In this document: positions 42,965 through 54,114 of the stretch, piece by piece | Layout of the letters: every line of letters begins with the position of its first letter | How positions within the stretch are numbered: position 1 is the stretch's first letter | NCBI RefSeq assembly: GCF_023159225.1 | Contig: NC_063171.1 | Location: forward strand, 38,347,378 to 38,411,377 | Length of the DNA stretch: 64,000 nucleotides | Source: Perognathus longimembris pacificus | Taxonomy: Eukaryota; Chordata; Mammalia; Rodentia; Heteromyidae | Direction of reading: 5' to 3' | Translations under genes and position numbers: made by a program | Notes under the pieces: model-generated | Database searches by the model: none | What the model was told of the DNA's origin: nothing | The model's input: only the letters and a program-made list of their open reading frames with translations

Positions 42965-43180
42965 CAGCCAGGTACTGATGGCTCATGTATGTAATCCTAG
43001 CTACTTAGGAGGCTGAGATCTGAGGATTGAAGTTGAAAAACAGCCGGGGAAGAAAAGTCCAACTAACCCACAAAAAGCCAGAGGTGTGTCTCAAGTGGTA
43101 GAGCACCCAGCCTTGAGCAAAAAAGCCAAGTAAGAGTCTAAGGACCTGAGTTTAAGCCTAGGTGTTGGTACAGATATAAA
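42965..43180 (+). repeat. B1-Geo dimeric SINE
   Basis: cagccaggtactgatggctc to gacctgagtttaagcc. The linker gactcttatctcc is deleted. Confidence 0.85.
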
Positions 43181-43454
43181 AAAAATCCATGACTTTGTAG
43201 AGATAGATAGATAATCAGTATAATGAAGAAATAAATGCACACAGTGTGTCAGATAATAAGTTTGAAGGACATAAAATAAGAAAAAAGGGGGATGGAAAAT
43301 GTTGGGATGGAGGATGGGTTTGCCAGAGATAGACATGACATACTAAAAAGATGATGTTGAATGAAGACCTGAAGGAGGTGAAGAAATTGGACATGCAGAA
43401 ATCTGGGGCAGCTTTTCTAGAGTGGCTATTACAGTGTAAAAGCTAGGAGGTGGT

Positions 43455-43688
43455 GGCCAGGCATGGGTAGCTCACCCCTGTAATCCTAGCTACTCAGGAG
43501 GTTCAGATCTGAGGAGTACAGTTCAATGCTAGACCGAGGAGGAAAGTCCATGAGACTTAATTTTCAATTGGCCATCAAAAAGCTGAAAGTAGAGCTGTGG
43601 CTCAAGTGGTAGGGTGCTAGCTTTGAGCAAAAAAGCTCAGAGACAGTGCTCAGGCTCTGAGTTCAAGTCCCAGGAAAAAAAAACTGAG
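43455..43688 (+). repeat. B1-Geo dimeric SINE
   Basis: ggccaggcatgggtagctc to gagttcaagtcccagg plus an A tail. Confidence 0.9.
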
Positions 43689-43784
43689 GTAAAACCATGC
43701 TTATTGTACTTAGTACAATAAAGAATAGGCCCCAGTTTCCCTTTCTGGAACTTTTTTACTCCTTTTTGCTGTTCTTCATTGGGC

Positions 43785-44014
43785 ATTTGTTGTTGTTGTT
43801 GTTTTGGTACAGGGGCTTGAACTCAAGGCCTTACAGGACTTTTCACCTAAGATTAACACTCTATCACTTCAGCCTTCACTTCTAGCTTATGCTGGTTAAT
43901 TGGAAATAAGCATCTTATGGACATTTCTACCTGGGTTCACTTTGAATCAGGATCTTCAGATCTCAGCCTCCTGAGTAGCTAGAATTACGCATATGAGCCA
44001 AGGACGCCCATCTC
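43785..44014 (-). repeat. B1-Geo dimeric SINE
   Basis: (TTG) tail, ggggcttgaactcaaggcc, ending gagccaaggacgccc. Strongly diverged. Confidence 0.8.
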
Positions 44015-44318
44015 ACTTTGAGCTTTTGATTCTGAGGAATTGTGTGACCAGTAGAAGGTTTTGAGCAGCAGCAATATTCTGCCAAGCTAAGAGAAGGGAG
44101 GTAAGGCTGATGCAGAGAGGCCAATGAGGATATCACCACATCAGGGGTGAAGGATTCCCCCAGCTTCCCAGTTCCCATGCCAAAAAAAAAAAAATCACAG
44201 GTACTTGAGAGCCACATGTAAAAAGAATTTCCTGGTATTTCACAATGAGGAGAGGCTCACAAGGTGGAAGTTTTAGCAAGGACTTATTTTAGTATAAAAG
44301 GATAAAATAAGAAGAAAT

Positions 44319-44320
<2 letters not shown>

Positions 44321-44388
<68 letters not shown>
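44321..44388. repeat. (GA)n microsatellite
   Basis: Thirty-four uninterrupted GA units, the longest pure dinucleotide run here. Confidence 0.97.
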
Positions 44389-44392
<4 letters not shown>

Positions 44393-44504
44393 GCTTCCCA
44401 AAGAGGAAATGGGAGTCAAGACTAAAAATGGTACGTTTTATCTGTGGCCTTTATACTTTCTGAGCTGGGAAAACACTTCCTAATTCTTTTTTATATTACA
44501 TACA

Positions 44505-44538
44505 TATACATATATCTATCTATCTATATATATATATC
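44505..44538. repeat. (TATC)n/(TA)n microsatellite
   Basis: atctatctatctatat followed by TA units. Confidence 0.9.
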
Positions 44539-44539
44539 A

Positions 44540-44640
44540 TTGTCTTCTAAGTAGTTTGTAGAAAGGAGTTGCCATTCAACAAGGCAGTTTATACAACACC
44601 TTTTGATCAATGTCACCCTTTTATTATTCTTCCTCCCCAT
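44540..44640 (-). mobile_element. L1 3'-end fragment, older subfamily
   Basis: aagtagtttgtagaaaggag, ttgatcaatgtcaccc and ttattattcttcctccc match the copy at 61915-62340. Confidence 0.65.
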
Positions 44641-45059
44641 TGATTCCACCCCTTCCTTTTTCCTCAGTTTTCTTAATTTTGTAGGCTATGCACTGTTGGG
44701 TGGAAGAGATGGGTGCTGTTGCTATTCTGAAACAAGCAGAAGGACAGGCCCACCCAGCACAGAGAGACAGGGGATTGTAGCACTTCCCTTTGCCCAGAAC
44801 ACTCTACCAGTTCTCTGTCTTTTCACCAGCTAAAGTTTAGTCTTTTAACATTGCAAAGGAGAAGGCACATGTTAGAGTACCCTCCACCCCTTTTTTTAAT
44901 CTCCAGTCCTCCTAACTTCTAAAAGTAGGTATGGGGGGAAGACAGCTATTTGCTTTGGTTTTTCAGATTTTACTTCCTGGTTTTAATGTCTGAGTCTATC
45001 CCCTTTCATACTTAATTTTAACTCCCTTGTCTCCTCATCTGTCTAGCTTGCTTCCAGTT
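44641..45059. other. Single-copy flanking sequence
   Basis: No gene or repeat recognised. Confidence 0.4.
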
Positions 45060-45740
45060 AGGAGGGACTTGATCAAGGTGAGAACTTTGAGAGAGCTAAG
45101 GAGAAGATGGATTCTGGACTTGTCTTAAAGTCAACAAGGGCATGACTTGTTGATGGATTAATGTGAATTGTGAGAAGAAGATCAGAGTCCAGGATGGCTC
45201 CCACGTTGGAGGCCTGAGCAGTGGGCAGGCTGAAGGCTGTTACCTGGCAGGAATGAACAGGTCTGGGGAGTGTGTGTATACAGGCCACAGGAGCTTGATT
45301 TTGGACATATGAAGTGTGAGGTATTACACACTTCAGTGGACAAAGCCAGTAAATTGTTTGGATAACAGAATCTATAATTCAAGAAAGAATATTCTGAGCA
45401 GGAGATTTAAAGTTGGGAGGCCTTAGCACATGTATGGTGTTTCACGCCATGAGATTGGATGAGGTCACCTAAGGCGTGAATGTAGATAAGAAATGATAGG
45501 AGGCCTGTGGATTGGAGTTGGGGGGTACTCTTATGTTATGAGGTCAGAGGCAAGAAGGAATAGGGAGAGGAGTCTTTGAAGGAGAGTAAAGAGAAAGCCA
45601 GGGAAAATGGCACCTTGAAAACCAAAGGAAGAGGAGTTTCAAGGGAGAAAGGTGGTCAATACTGCCAAAGGCTGCTGGTCAAGATCAGAACTAAATGTAG
45701 AGGTCATGAGGTGACCTTTATATAAACTCCCCAGAGAAGT
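45060..45740. repeat. Ancient mammal-wide repeat fragment
   Basis: ccaggatggctcccacgttg, gattttggacatatgaagtg, gccatgagattggatgagg and gtttcaagggagaaaggtgg occur in this order in an old repeat I remember from many mammals. The family name is uncertain. Confidence 0.45.
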
Positions 45741-45785
45741 AGAGAGGGCTAAGGGTTGGCTAAGTGGATTTAAGGAAGAACCAGA

Positions 45786-45990
45786 GAGCTGAGCCAGTGG
45801 CTCATGCCTGTAATCCTAGCTATTCTTGTGGGCTGAGATCTGAGGATCGCAGTTGGAAGCCAGCCTGGGCAGGGAAGTCCATGAGACTCTTATCTCCAAT
45901 TTACTACCAGAAAACAGAAAATGGGAAGTGGCATTGTGGCTCAAAGTGGTGGAACCCTAGCCTTGAGTGAAAAAGCTCAGGGACTAGAAG
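45786..45990 (+). repeat. B1-Geo dimeric SINE
   Basis: gagccagtggctcatgcctg, gactcttatctccaatttac, Geo gtggctcaaagtggtgg. Truncated after the Geo A box. Confidence 0.85.
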
Positions 45991-46424
45991 CAGTGAAATA
46001 CAACAACCATTTGCAAAGTTATATAAAGAAGGAAGGACATAGGTGGTAGGGGCAGTGACAAGTGGGGTCCACCTTATTCTGAGGTCCAGCCTGGGAAAAT
46101 GCAGATGTAGGAGATGTCCTCTGTCCTCAAGTCACTTTAAGCCTATGAGGAAGTCGGACACATAAACAGAAGTGATGACACAGAGATAGACAGCATTCCC
46201 CGTGAGGAACGCTAGATAAGATTTTAACCCCTAGACTAATTTAGGGAAAAATCATTGGAAAATACATGCCTTTCAGAAAGTCTTGAGAGCAAAGCAGTTT
46301 TTATTCAGGCAAACAAGAAAGGCATGATATTTCAGATAGAAGGAAGACCATGAATCATCTCATGGAAGCCAGTAACCACTTGCTGTTCGTGGATATCACA
46401 AAGAACTCACTCTTTCAGAGCCTG
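45991..46424. other. Flanking sequence, possibly old repeat
   Basis: 46100-46210 has weak similarity to the same ancient repeat; otherwise single-copy. Confidence 0.3.
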
Positions 46425-46570
46425 ACTGTCTGAGTGTGATTCGCAGACTCTGCAACATATGTGACCTTAGGCTAATTACTAAACCAGTCCATGAGTCAGT
46501 TTCCTCAACCGGCAAGGGAGGGAGAGAAAAGTGTCTGGAAATAGTAGATGCTCAATAAACTCGAACTCTT
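46425..46570 (+). repeat. MIR SINE
   Basis: catatgtgaccttaggctaat, gtcagtttcctcaacc, gtagatgctcaataaac. Confidence 0.8.
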
Positions 46571-46619
46571 CTAATTACTGGTTATAGACAATGGAGGCAA
46601 GGGTTAGTGGAACAGGAGA

Positions 46620-46740
46620 TTGAAGATACAATTAGTCAGATTTGAAGGGCCTTGCTTGTCAAACTGAGAATCTGACGGTATTCTGGGAGCCCTTGTTATA
46701 CTCAAGAACAAGATGAAAACATGGGTGATTTAGAGTTTTG
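46620..46740. repeat. Ancient mammal-wide repeat fragment
   Basis: gaagggccttgcttgtcaaac and ctgggagcccttgttatac resemble the gggccttgtaggcc and gggagcca part of the ancient repeat noted at 45060. Confidence 0.35.
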
Positions 46741-47329
46741 CTATGGCTTCCTGATGAAGGGTGATTAACGGAGGAAGTGAAGATTTTAGAAGGGGGAGGG
46801 TCATATATTCTGGCTCAACACTTATCAGTGCATGAGTCAATTCCTTCTTCAAGCCTTTGCTCATTTGGAATGTAGGAATTGCACAACATATCCAAAGGTT
46901 TGTGAGGAGGGAACAAGAGCCCCTTAATGCATTGCAAGACACATGATAGGGCCAAAAGACAAAAATAAAGAGTACATGTGTGGATTTTGAGGTCGGCAGT
47001 GTGGCATGGGAGGAGGAAAAAGCCTTCCATTCCCTTCACCTTTGTAACCTGTTCCACCAGGCCAGCTCTCCTTTACTTCCGCAAACACAATAGGGACAGA
47101 TGGGCTGGTTCTTGCTGTCTCCTACCTTGCTATTCTGACCTCCCTACTGCAGTTCACCCATATTCAGGATCCCCTAAAATGGGGTGGCGAGGGGGTGGAG
47201 GAGCCTCTCACACCACACGACTTTCCTTCCCGGGCTGCTTCTCATCAGAAAGCTGTGTTTCACTGTTACCCTTGAGCCTCTTGCTTTACATTACGGTTCC
47301 GCAGCACCTCTGTCTTATCTCCCCTAATC
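46741..47329. other. Single-copy flanking sequence
   Basis: No gene or repeat recognised. Confidence 0.4.
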
Positions 47330-47440
47330 ATCTGTGTGTTTCCAGAAGGCACCAACTGCACAGTAAATATGCCTGAGTACCTGCCACAGCCCTTGCACAC
47401 GGCAGAGGCTCGCTGTAGAATGAACTGAATGAAGAGTTGA
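47330..47440 (+). repeat. L2-type 3' end
   Basis: aaggcaccaactgcacag, ctgccacagcccttgcac, gtagaatgaactgaatgaag. Confidence 0.55.
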
Positions 47441-47624
47441 CGGATGCTCATGCAGTGCTGAAAGCCTGCCAAGCTGTGAATAAGTGTGAGTTGGTTCGAT
47501 TATGAAAGATGGGAAATCATATCTTCTCTTTTTTTCAGAGTGGAACATAAAGGCTCCCAGCCGCCTTCAGGCTTGTGCAGGCAGAGCAGGCAGGGCTCTC
47601 TGACCTGTGGGCCCAGAATTGTAC

Positions 47625-47700
47625 CCTTGACAATCCAAGCAACAATTAGCTCATTAGGTCTCACTGTGCCCACATGCAAATTAATGAAGGAAGCCGGGAG
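47625..47700. promoter_or_regulatory. Candidate conserved element with octamer
   Basis: Contains aacaattagctcattagg and an exact octamer atgcaaat (47674-47681) overlapping taatga, a POU plus homeodomain arrangement. Repeat-free. Confidence 0.35.
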
Positions 47701-48250
47701 CCTCTGTGGTCTAGCAGTTCAGGAGTCTCCACCCAGCAATGGGCTCAAGCTTTTAGGAGTCAGCTGTTCCCCAGACAAGCCTTTTGTGCTGATGTGACAG
47801 GGACACAGATATGTCTCTGGCCTCTGGCAAGGCAGAGGAGCTCCAGGCTCTGTCTGAGGAGGCTCTTCCCTCCTTCCTTGGACTCCAGATCCCAGACCAT
47901 CAGTCAAGAAAGACTAGTTCTACAAGATGGCCAGGGAGAGCTGCAAGCTGGAAGGGAGGGCAGGTAGGAAGGGAAATCAAAGGCATTGGGAAATTCAGAG
48001 GATTCCCTGGACCAGTATTCTAGCCTTTGTATTGTGTATTGTCTCGCCTTTGCAGTGAAATTGGTAACTGAAGCCTGGATGGGTGGGTGATTCACACCAT
48101 GTGTGCAGAGGGGACAGAAAATGGCTTAGGCTGAGGCTGGGTTACCAGACACCAGCACCTGCTTCGTGGCTGAAGGTGTTGGGATCTTCATGCCAAGAGG
48201 ATGCTGGGGAAGATGTGGCTGATTTAGGCCATGTTGGCTAGGGAGAAGGA

Positions 48251-48253
<3 letters not shown>
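47701..48253. other. Single-copy flanking sequence
   Basis: No gene or repeat recognised. Confidence 0.4.

Positions 48254-48302
<49 letters not shown>
48254..48302. repeat. (GT)n microsatellite
   Basis: About 24 GT units. Confidence 0.95.
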
Positions 48303-48305
<3 letters not shown>

Positions 48306-48614
48306 TGGGTGTGACGACCACTTCCCAGGTCCCCTTCTACTGCACTGCTACCAGGACTGATGAGGATGAATATCGGAAGCACGAAGGCTGACAAAGCCAC
48401 CGAGCACTTCCCACATGCCAGGTTCATAGGGTTATTCTATGGATTGTCTCATTCCATCCTCTCAAAATAGTCAAAGCAAAGGAAAGGAAAGAAGTTCAGG
48501 GATCTGAGGACAGATGCATAGCTAATGCCTTGGTGAGCGGGAGCTGCTGTAGCTAGTCACATAGATTGGGCAGATTGGGTTCTTCTTGACTTGTAGATGG
48601 CCGCCCTCTCTCTG
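48303..48614. other. Single-copy flanking sequence
   Basis: No gene or repeat recognised. Confidence 0.4.
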
Positions 48615-48805
48615 CACCTTCTGTCTGTATCTATCTTCTCGTGGGTGAGCAGGGATCATCTGTTTCACGTGTCTTCTAAAGGTACTAATCTTCTGCATGA
48701 GGACTCCACCTCTAAAGCCCCCACCTCCTCAGCTTCCAATACCATCTCATTGGGTGTTAAGGCAACATGTGAATTTGGGGGCACAAAGACTTTCAGTACA
48801 TAGTG
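48615..48805 (-). repeat. MaLR-type LTR (reverse)
   Basis: ggtactaatcttctgcatg, gaggactccacctctaaag, caataccatctcattggg, gttaaggcaacatgtgaat and gcacaaagactttcagtac follow the reversed MaLR LTR start almost in full. Confidence 0.85.
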
Positions 48806-48912
48806 GCTGGAAAGTTCACAGTCCTAGAATTTGCATGTAGAGTAACCATTAGGACTGCTCACAAATATTTCTTCCCTGGCCTTAGGTTACAACTTTCTGC
48901 CTCCTATGAACT

Positions 48913-48914
<2 letters not shown>

Positions 48915-48965
<51 letters not shown>
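48915..48965. repeat. (CA)n microsatellite
   Basis: Twenty-five CA units. Confidence 0.95.
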
Positions 48966-48967
<2 letters not shown>

Positions 48968-49094
48968 TGGGGCTTGCTGTGGATGGTACAAGAAAGGAAG
49001 CCAGAAGCTCTAGGAGTTAGGGGTGCTTTATTATCTCCCCATTTTCTCCAGCTGAATTAGATGTGCCCCTAATGGACTTGGATAGCACCCTGAG

Positions 49095-49331
49095 CCAGGC
49101 AGGCACTGGTGGCTCATGCCTGTAATCTTAGCTACTCAGGAAGCTGAGATCTGAGGATGAAGGCTTCCATAAAGCCAGCTTAGGCAAAAAAGTCCATGAG
49201 GTTCTTTTCTCCAATTAATCAGCAAAGGGCTACAAGTGGAGGTGTGGCTTAAGTGGTAGAGCACCAGCTTTGAGCAATATGGCCACTTGAGAACATGAGG
49301 CCCCGAGTTCAAACTCCAACACACATACAAA
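49095..49331 (+). repeat. B1-Geo dimeric SINE
   Basis: aggcaggcactggtggctc to ccccgagttcaaactcc and an (ACA) tail. Confidence 0.9.
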
Positions 49332-49639
49332 GAATAGCACTCTGGTGTGGCATTAACCTTATTGTATTTCCATTTTTGTCTCCTTCTCTAGACCATTGGG
49401 ATGACAAAGCCTGGGACCTGGGATGCTATGTTCATGGTTATAGCTCTGGATACTGCAGGGTTGTCTTACAGAGCAGACTACAGGGGCCCCAGAGGGTCAG
49501 CTCACATCTGACCTCACATTCTTATGAAGTGATATAGCAGAGCAATTGGTTTCCAATAACCTCATCCCTAGGGGCTCTGCCAGGTGGCCTGGCACCTGGG
49601 GAGTCTGCCCAGCTGGCCAGCAGAATTCGTCTCACCTAG
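49332..49639. other. Single-copy flanking sequence
   Basis: No gene or repeat recognised. Confidence 0.4.
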
Positions 49640-49850
49640 TGCAGGTCTCAGCAGTAAATCAGCAGGCCTGAGAATTTACCCCCAGAGAGTGATCTGGCAG
49701 TGGCATGAATGAGTAATTTACAAAGCCCATTAAGGCGGCGCAGAATTACTTATTTATGGGAACTTTTTGACAGATCTGCGGCTTAATCATTTATCCCTGT
49801 GAACATTTAGCCAGGGACATTGGTAAATAATTCACTTATTACACACTCTG
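49640..49850. promoter_or_regulatory. Candidate conserved non-coding element (strongest upstream)
   Basis: Repeat-free run of motif-rich sequence: cagtaaatcagcaggcctg, gagtaatttacaaagccc, ccattaaggcggcgcag, aattacttatttatggg, ctgcggcttaatcattta, ggtaaataattcacttatt. Homeodomain, forkhead and PBX/HOX-like cores are dense and CpGs are retained among AT-rich motifs. Confidence 0.45.
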
Positions 49851-50209
49851 GAGTGGTTTATGGTACTGTGACTTATGATCTCACACGAGTACATAGCTAG
49901 GGAACTGGAATGTGAAGGCCAAGGAAGGAAGGGGGAGCAGAGGACTTGTGCATGCCGGAGGCGGCTAGTTGGGCACCAAGCGGAGTCCTCTGCACCACAT
50001 TGGACTGACGCTGCAGTGGAGGGATTTAATTCCTGGACTAATTTTTGGTTACACAATGAGGTAATGGAGTGAGTGCTTAGTCACTACTCTAAAATTGCTA
50101 GGTTGTAGGTTCAGGCAAAGAGGGAAGGAAAACCCTGTCTCCAACAGCTCCCCAGGGCCTAGTAGGGAAATTTACATGCCTGCCTATCATTCAAGATTGT
50201 CCCAAACTA
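49851..50209. other. Single-copy flanking sequence
   Basis: No gene or repeat recognised. Confidence 0.4.
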
Positions 50210-50252
50210 TTTTATTATTATTATTATTGTCATTGTTATTACTATTATTATA
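50210..50252. repeat. (TTA)n microsatellite at a SINE tail
   Basis: Imperfect tta units adjoining the tail of the next element. Confidence 0.9.
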
Positions 50253-50253
50253 T

Positions 50254-50482
50254 TTTGTGCCAGAACTGGGGCTTGAACTCAGGACCTTGTACTCTCACCT
50301 AGCTTTTCACTCAAGGGTGGTGCTCTACCCCTTGAGCCACACCTCCACTTCCAATATTTTGGTAGTTAATTAGAGGTAAGGATCTTAGGGATTTTTCTGC
50401 CAGGTCTGGCTTTGAACTGGGATTCTGAGATCTCAGCCTTTTGAGTAGCTAGGATTACAGTTGTGAGCCACTGCTGCCTGGC
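50254..50482 (-). repeat. B1-Geo dimeric SINE
   Basis: gtgccagaactggggcttg to gagccactgctgcctggc. Confidence 0.9.
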
Positions 50483-50996
50483 TGCTTTTTCCAGTCTTAT
50501 AACACATTGCTTACTTCATTACCAGGCATCAGGGGGCCCTGGACATTGCACACATGGCCCTCTCCCCATTCAATTGCTCCCTGCTCTCCTCCTGTCTGCA
50601 TTGCCTTTCTCTTTTCTTGTCTACCTGCTACTTAATATTCAATTTTCACCTCCTGCACAGTGCCCTCCCATACTGTCTATCTGTAAAGTTTTGGAAAACA
50701 GGAGAAGTGTCAGACACACATTTAGCACATGATACATGCCACTAATGCCTCTCTCCTCAGGTAGACCAGATGTCTGCTCAGGGCCAGGATTGAGATTTCA
50801 CTGAACATTGTTTTTGCTATATTCAGCTCAGACCCTGTCTCATAGTAATTAAATAGTAGTTAAATAGTGATCATGATAATTGATGATGATGATAATGCCA
50901 GGTTGACTTCTCACATCCCACCATGGCTTTCTCTCTCAATCGTATACATTTCCATGTAGTCACATTGGTGACATCTCTAAGGGTTTTTGAGATTCT
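50483..50996. other. Single-copy flanking sequence
   Basis: No gene. gat/gat-rich at 50866-50896. Confidence 0.4.
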
Positions 50997-51044
50997 GTGT
51001 GTGTGTGTGTGTGTAAATGTGTGTGTGTATAAATGTGTGTGTGC
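50997..51044. repeat. (GT)n microsatellite, interrupted
   Basis: Three GT blocks separated by aaat, abutting the next SINE. Confidence 0.9.
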
Positions 51045-51045
51045 A

Positions 51046-51251
51046 TGTATTGCAATACTGGGGCTTGAACTCAGGGCCTGGTGTTGGCCCTTAGCTTTTT
51101 TGGCCAAGGCAAGACTCAACCACTTGAGTCACAGCTCCATTTCCAGTAAATTGCTGGTTAATTAGAGATAAGAGTCTCAGGAACACTTTTCTGCCTAAGT
51201 TGGCTTCAAGCTGCAATCTTCATATCACAGCCTCCTGAGTAGCTAGGATTT
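51046..51251 (-). repeat. B1-Geo SINE, 5'-truncated
   Basis: tactggggcttgaactcagg to cctgagtagctaggattt, where the B1-like arm stops. Confidence 0.85.
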
Positions 51252-51710
51252 TATTTTTTGAGATTCAAGCTGACCCCGTAGGTGGACAGAGGAGCTCATG
51301 TTGGAATGGAGGAGGAGAGAATTTGAGCAGATTCCTCAGGGAGGAATCAAGTAGAGGGGCTTAGGGAATGCATGTGCAAGAGCCAATTCAAACATTCTTT
51401 CTGAAGACCTTTCCCTAGTCATTCTTACCTCAACCACAGCCCAGGAAGACCTGTAGGTTCCATATGTGCTTACTAAGTGAGCCCTGGCCTTAAGGAGATG
51501 AGCTCCATTCCTGAACTTAAGGCCAGCCACATAAGGTCTTCTGCCTTCATACCAATACCAATTGCTGCCTAGATAGTAGAAAGACTTAACTAAGCAAGGA
51601 GATCATTTATCACCTTCCACTTTCCATCTAATGCCTCTTGACTACTAATGAGTCCTTCCTAAAGTGTAATTTCAAATGTTTGTGCTGTGATGGTCAAAAA
51701 GAAATAGGAA
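51252..51710. other. Single-copy flanking sequence
   Basis: No gene or repeat recognised. Confidence 0.4.
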
Positions 51711-51855
51711 AGCCAGGCACTGGTGGTACATGCCTGTGATCCTAGCTAAGGCTTGGAGACAGGGTCTTGCTATGTAGCCCAGGCTGACCCAGAACTCTCA
51801 AACTCCCTGCTTCTGCCTCTTGAGGATTACACGTGTATACCACAATGCCCAGCTC
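51711..51855. repeat. B1-like arm (plus) meeting a B1 copy (minus)
   Basis: gccaggcactggtggtacatg runs to about 51749. Then gagacagggtcttgctatg to taccacaatgcccagc is a reverse B1. The B1 has cut off the other element. Confidence 0.75.
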
Positions 51856-51876
51856 CTTATGGAAATTTTAAATTTA

Positions 51877-52095
51877 TTTTCTTAGTACCCAGGCTTGAGT
51901 TCAATGCCTCATATTCCCACTCAACTTGTTTGCTCACTGCTGGTACTCTACTGCTTGAGCCAACCTCCAAGCCAGAATTTTGCTGATTGATTAGAAATGG
52001 ACTTGTGAGGACTTTTCTGACTGAGCAGCTTAGAACTGCAATCCTCCAGCCTCCTAAGTAGCTAAGACTACAGGCAAACACCCCCATGACTGACT
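51877..52095 (-). repeat. B1-Geo dimeric SINE, diverged
   Basis: taggcttgag-type Geo end (cttgagttcaatgcctc) to gactacaggcaaacaccc. Confidence 0.8.
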
Positions 52096-52269
52096 CCTGT
52101 AATGAATTTTAAATGTGTCTGTAGTCACTTCCCAGGGTGTCCAGAGTCCTTTGGTTCATTCTCATATTCAAGTATTTTTGTGTATTCTTTATAACAAGCA
52201 TATTGAATAGGTATTTTGGTGCACTTCTACTAAGATCATAATTACCTGTCAAATTCATACGCTTTATTG

Positions 52270-52545
52270 TCTGATACGGGTAATAGAAGTGGGGAAGGGA
52301 GAGGGAATACCAAAATGGAGAGACAAAGAACAAAAAGACAAACCATTCAAAAAGCAACACTTAGAAACCATTTGGTGTAAACCAACTGCACAACTATTGG
52401 GAGGAGAGGGAAAAAGGGAGGGGAGAGTGGGGGAAATGAGGGAGGAGGTAACAAGTAGAACAAGGAATGTACTCACTGCCTTTCATATGAATCTGTAACC
52501 CCTCTGTATCACATTTTGACAATAGAAAAAATTGAAAGAAAAAAA
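52270..52545 (+). mobile_element. L1 3' end
   Basis: aaaaagacaaaccattcaaa, tttggtgtaaaccaactgc, gaggaggtaacaagtagaac and cacattttgacaatag, then an A-rich tail. It is the same terminal sequence as the minus-strand L1 at 53331, in the opposite orientation. Confidence 0.85.
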
Positions 52546-53300
52546 TTCATATGCTGAAGGCTAACTCCTAGTGTGACTGTGCAGTCACTCACCTCTAGCC
52601 TGGGCAATTTGTTCCAGGACTCTCTGTAGATACCCAAATCCTTATGGAAAATGGTGCAGTGTTTGCATGTGACCTACAAGCATCTTCCTCTATACTTTAA
52701 GACATCTCATGACTTAAACACCTAACAGAATGCAAATGCTTTATGAAGAAGTAGTTGTTATGTTTCGGAAATAATGAAAAGGGAAAGGTCTATACACCTT
52801 TGGAATAGGTACAACCACCATAGGCCTGATGATACCATACATGCCAGCCACAACATAATGTTTCCATTCCATAGCTGGTTAGACAGGGAACTGATGTCTG
52901 GGATGCAGAATCCTTAAGGAGGTAATTGACTTTACATGGTCCTGCGGCATAGATCAGGAAAATTCTTTAAAGGTTCATGTGATAAATGCTGGGTTCCCTA
53001 GCTCATGTGACTACTGGGAGGTGATGGGATCTTTAAGTGTGGGGCCTAGAGGGAAGTCTTCAATAAACTTGAAGGGGTCTGTGGGCTTCCAGACTCCTCC
53101 TTTGTCTCTTACTCTTCCAGGCCACCAAGTGGGTGGTTTTACCATGCCCTGCTGCCATAGCTCAGGCTCAAAGCAATGGGACCAATGAACCATGGACTGA
53201 AGCCTGACATCTGTGAGCCAAAACAAACCTTTTCCCTTTATAAGCTGATTGTCTTACGTGCTTGTTACAGTAAATGAAAGCTGACCAACACATAAGGTCA
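52546..53300 (+). repeat. MaLR-type LTR, interrupted
   Basis: attcatatgctgaaggctaac at the start and gggaggtgatgggatcttta to gtgagccaaaacaaacc and ttacagtaaatgaaagctg at the end are MaLR landmarks. About 330 bases between about 52586 and 52915 belong to another element. Confidence 0.7.
52586..52915. repeat. Tigger-type DNA transposon fossil, probable
   Basis: gtagatacccaaatccttatg, ggtgcagtgtttgcatgtgacc, atcttcctctatactttaag and gcaaatgctttatgaag follow the order I remember for a Tigger-like non-autonomous element. The name is from memory only. Confidence 0.5.
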
Positions 53301-53330
53301 TAGGATGGGGTTTTAATTCCATAGGACTAG

Positions 53331-54114
53331 AGTCTTTTTTTTCTTATTTATTGTCAAAGTGATGTACAGAGAAGTTACAGTTTCATACATTAGGCCTTGG
53401 GTACATTTCTTGTACTGTTTGTTACCTCCTCCCTCATTCTCCCCTCCCCTTCCCCCTTCCCTCTCCCCCCATGAGTTGTTCAGTTGGTTTACACCAAATG
53501 GTTTTGCAAGTATTGCTTTTGGAGTGGTTTGTCTTTTTATCCTTTGTCTCTTGATTTTGATATTCCCTTTCACTTCCCTAATTCTAATACCAGTATATAC
53601 AGTATCCAGTGTACTCAGATGAGATACAGTGATAGTGTGGGTACAAACACAGGAATACAAGAGGATCATCAACAATAGAAGCTATGGTTTCACATGGCAT
53701 GTTGAAAGTGATTACAACAGTGACATAACTGTCGTTTCCATAACATGGAGTTCATTTCACTTAACATCATCTTATGCATTCTTAAGAGCATAGCTATTAG
53801 GCTCTTGTGATCCTCTGATGTGACTAGCCTAAACCTGTGCTAATTATTCCCTATGAGGGAAACCATAGAGTCCATGTTTCTTTGGGTCTGGCTCACTTAA
53901 CTTAGTATAATTTTTTCCAAGTCCTTCCATTTCCTTACGAATAGGGCAATGTCATTCTTTCTGATAGAGGCATAAAATTCCATTGTATATATGTACCACA
54001 TTTTCCTGACCCATTCGTCTACTGAGGGGCATCTGGGTTGCTCCCATATTTTAGCTATGACAAATTGTGCTGCAATGAACATTGTTGTGCTGTCTTTATG
54101 GAAGAAAAAGTTAT

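Larger units (their letters stand above)
42635..43440 (-). repeat. Ancient mammal-wide repeat carrying two SINEs
   Basis: gttcaccgagtgcctactgc at 42655 and gaagacctgaaggaggtgaag at 43365 are, as I recall, parts of one widely dispersed ancient mammalian repeat. Its exact family (L2-like or other) and its strand I cannot settle. Related stretches recur at 44020-44140, 45060-45740 and 46620-46740. Confidence 0.4.

Noticed and set aside
53897..54082. Protein-like frame with WVRKMWYIYTMEFY
   Set aside because: It is real coding ancestry but belongs to the C-terminus of L1 ORF2 in a dead truncated copy, so it is listed as a mobile element and not a gene.
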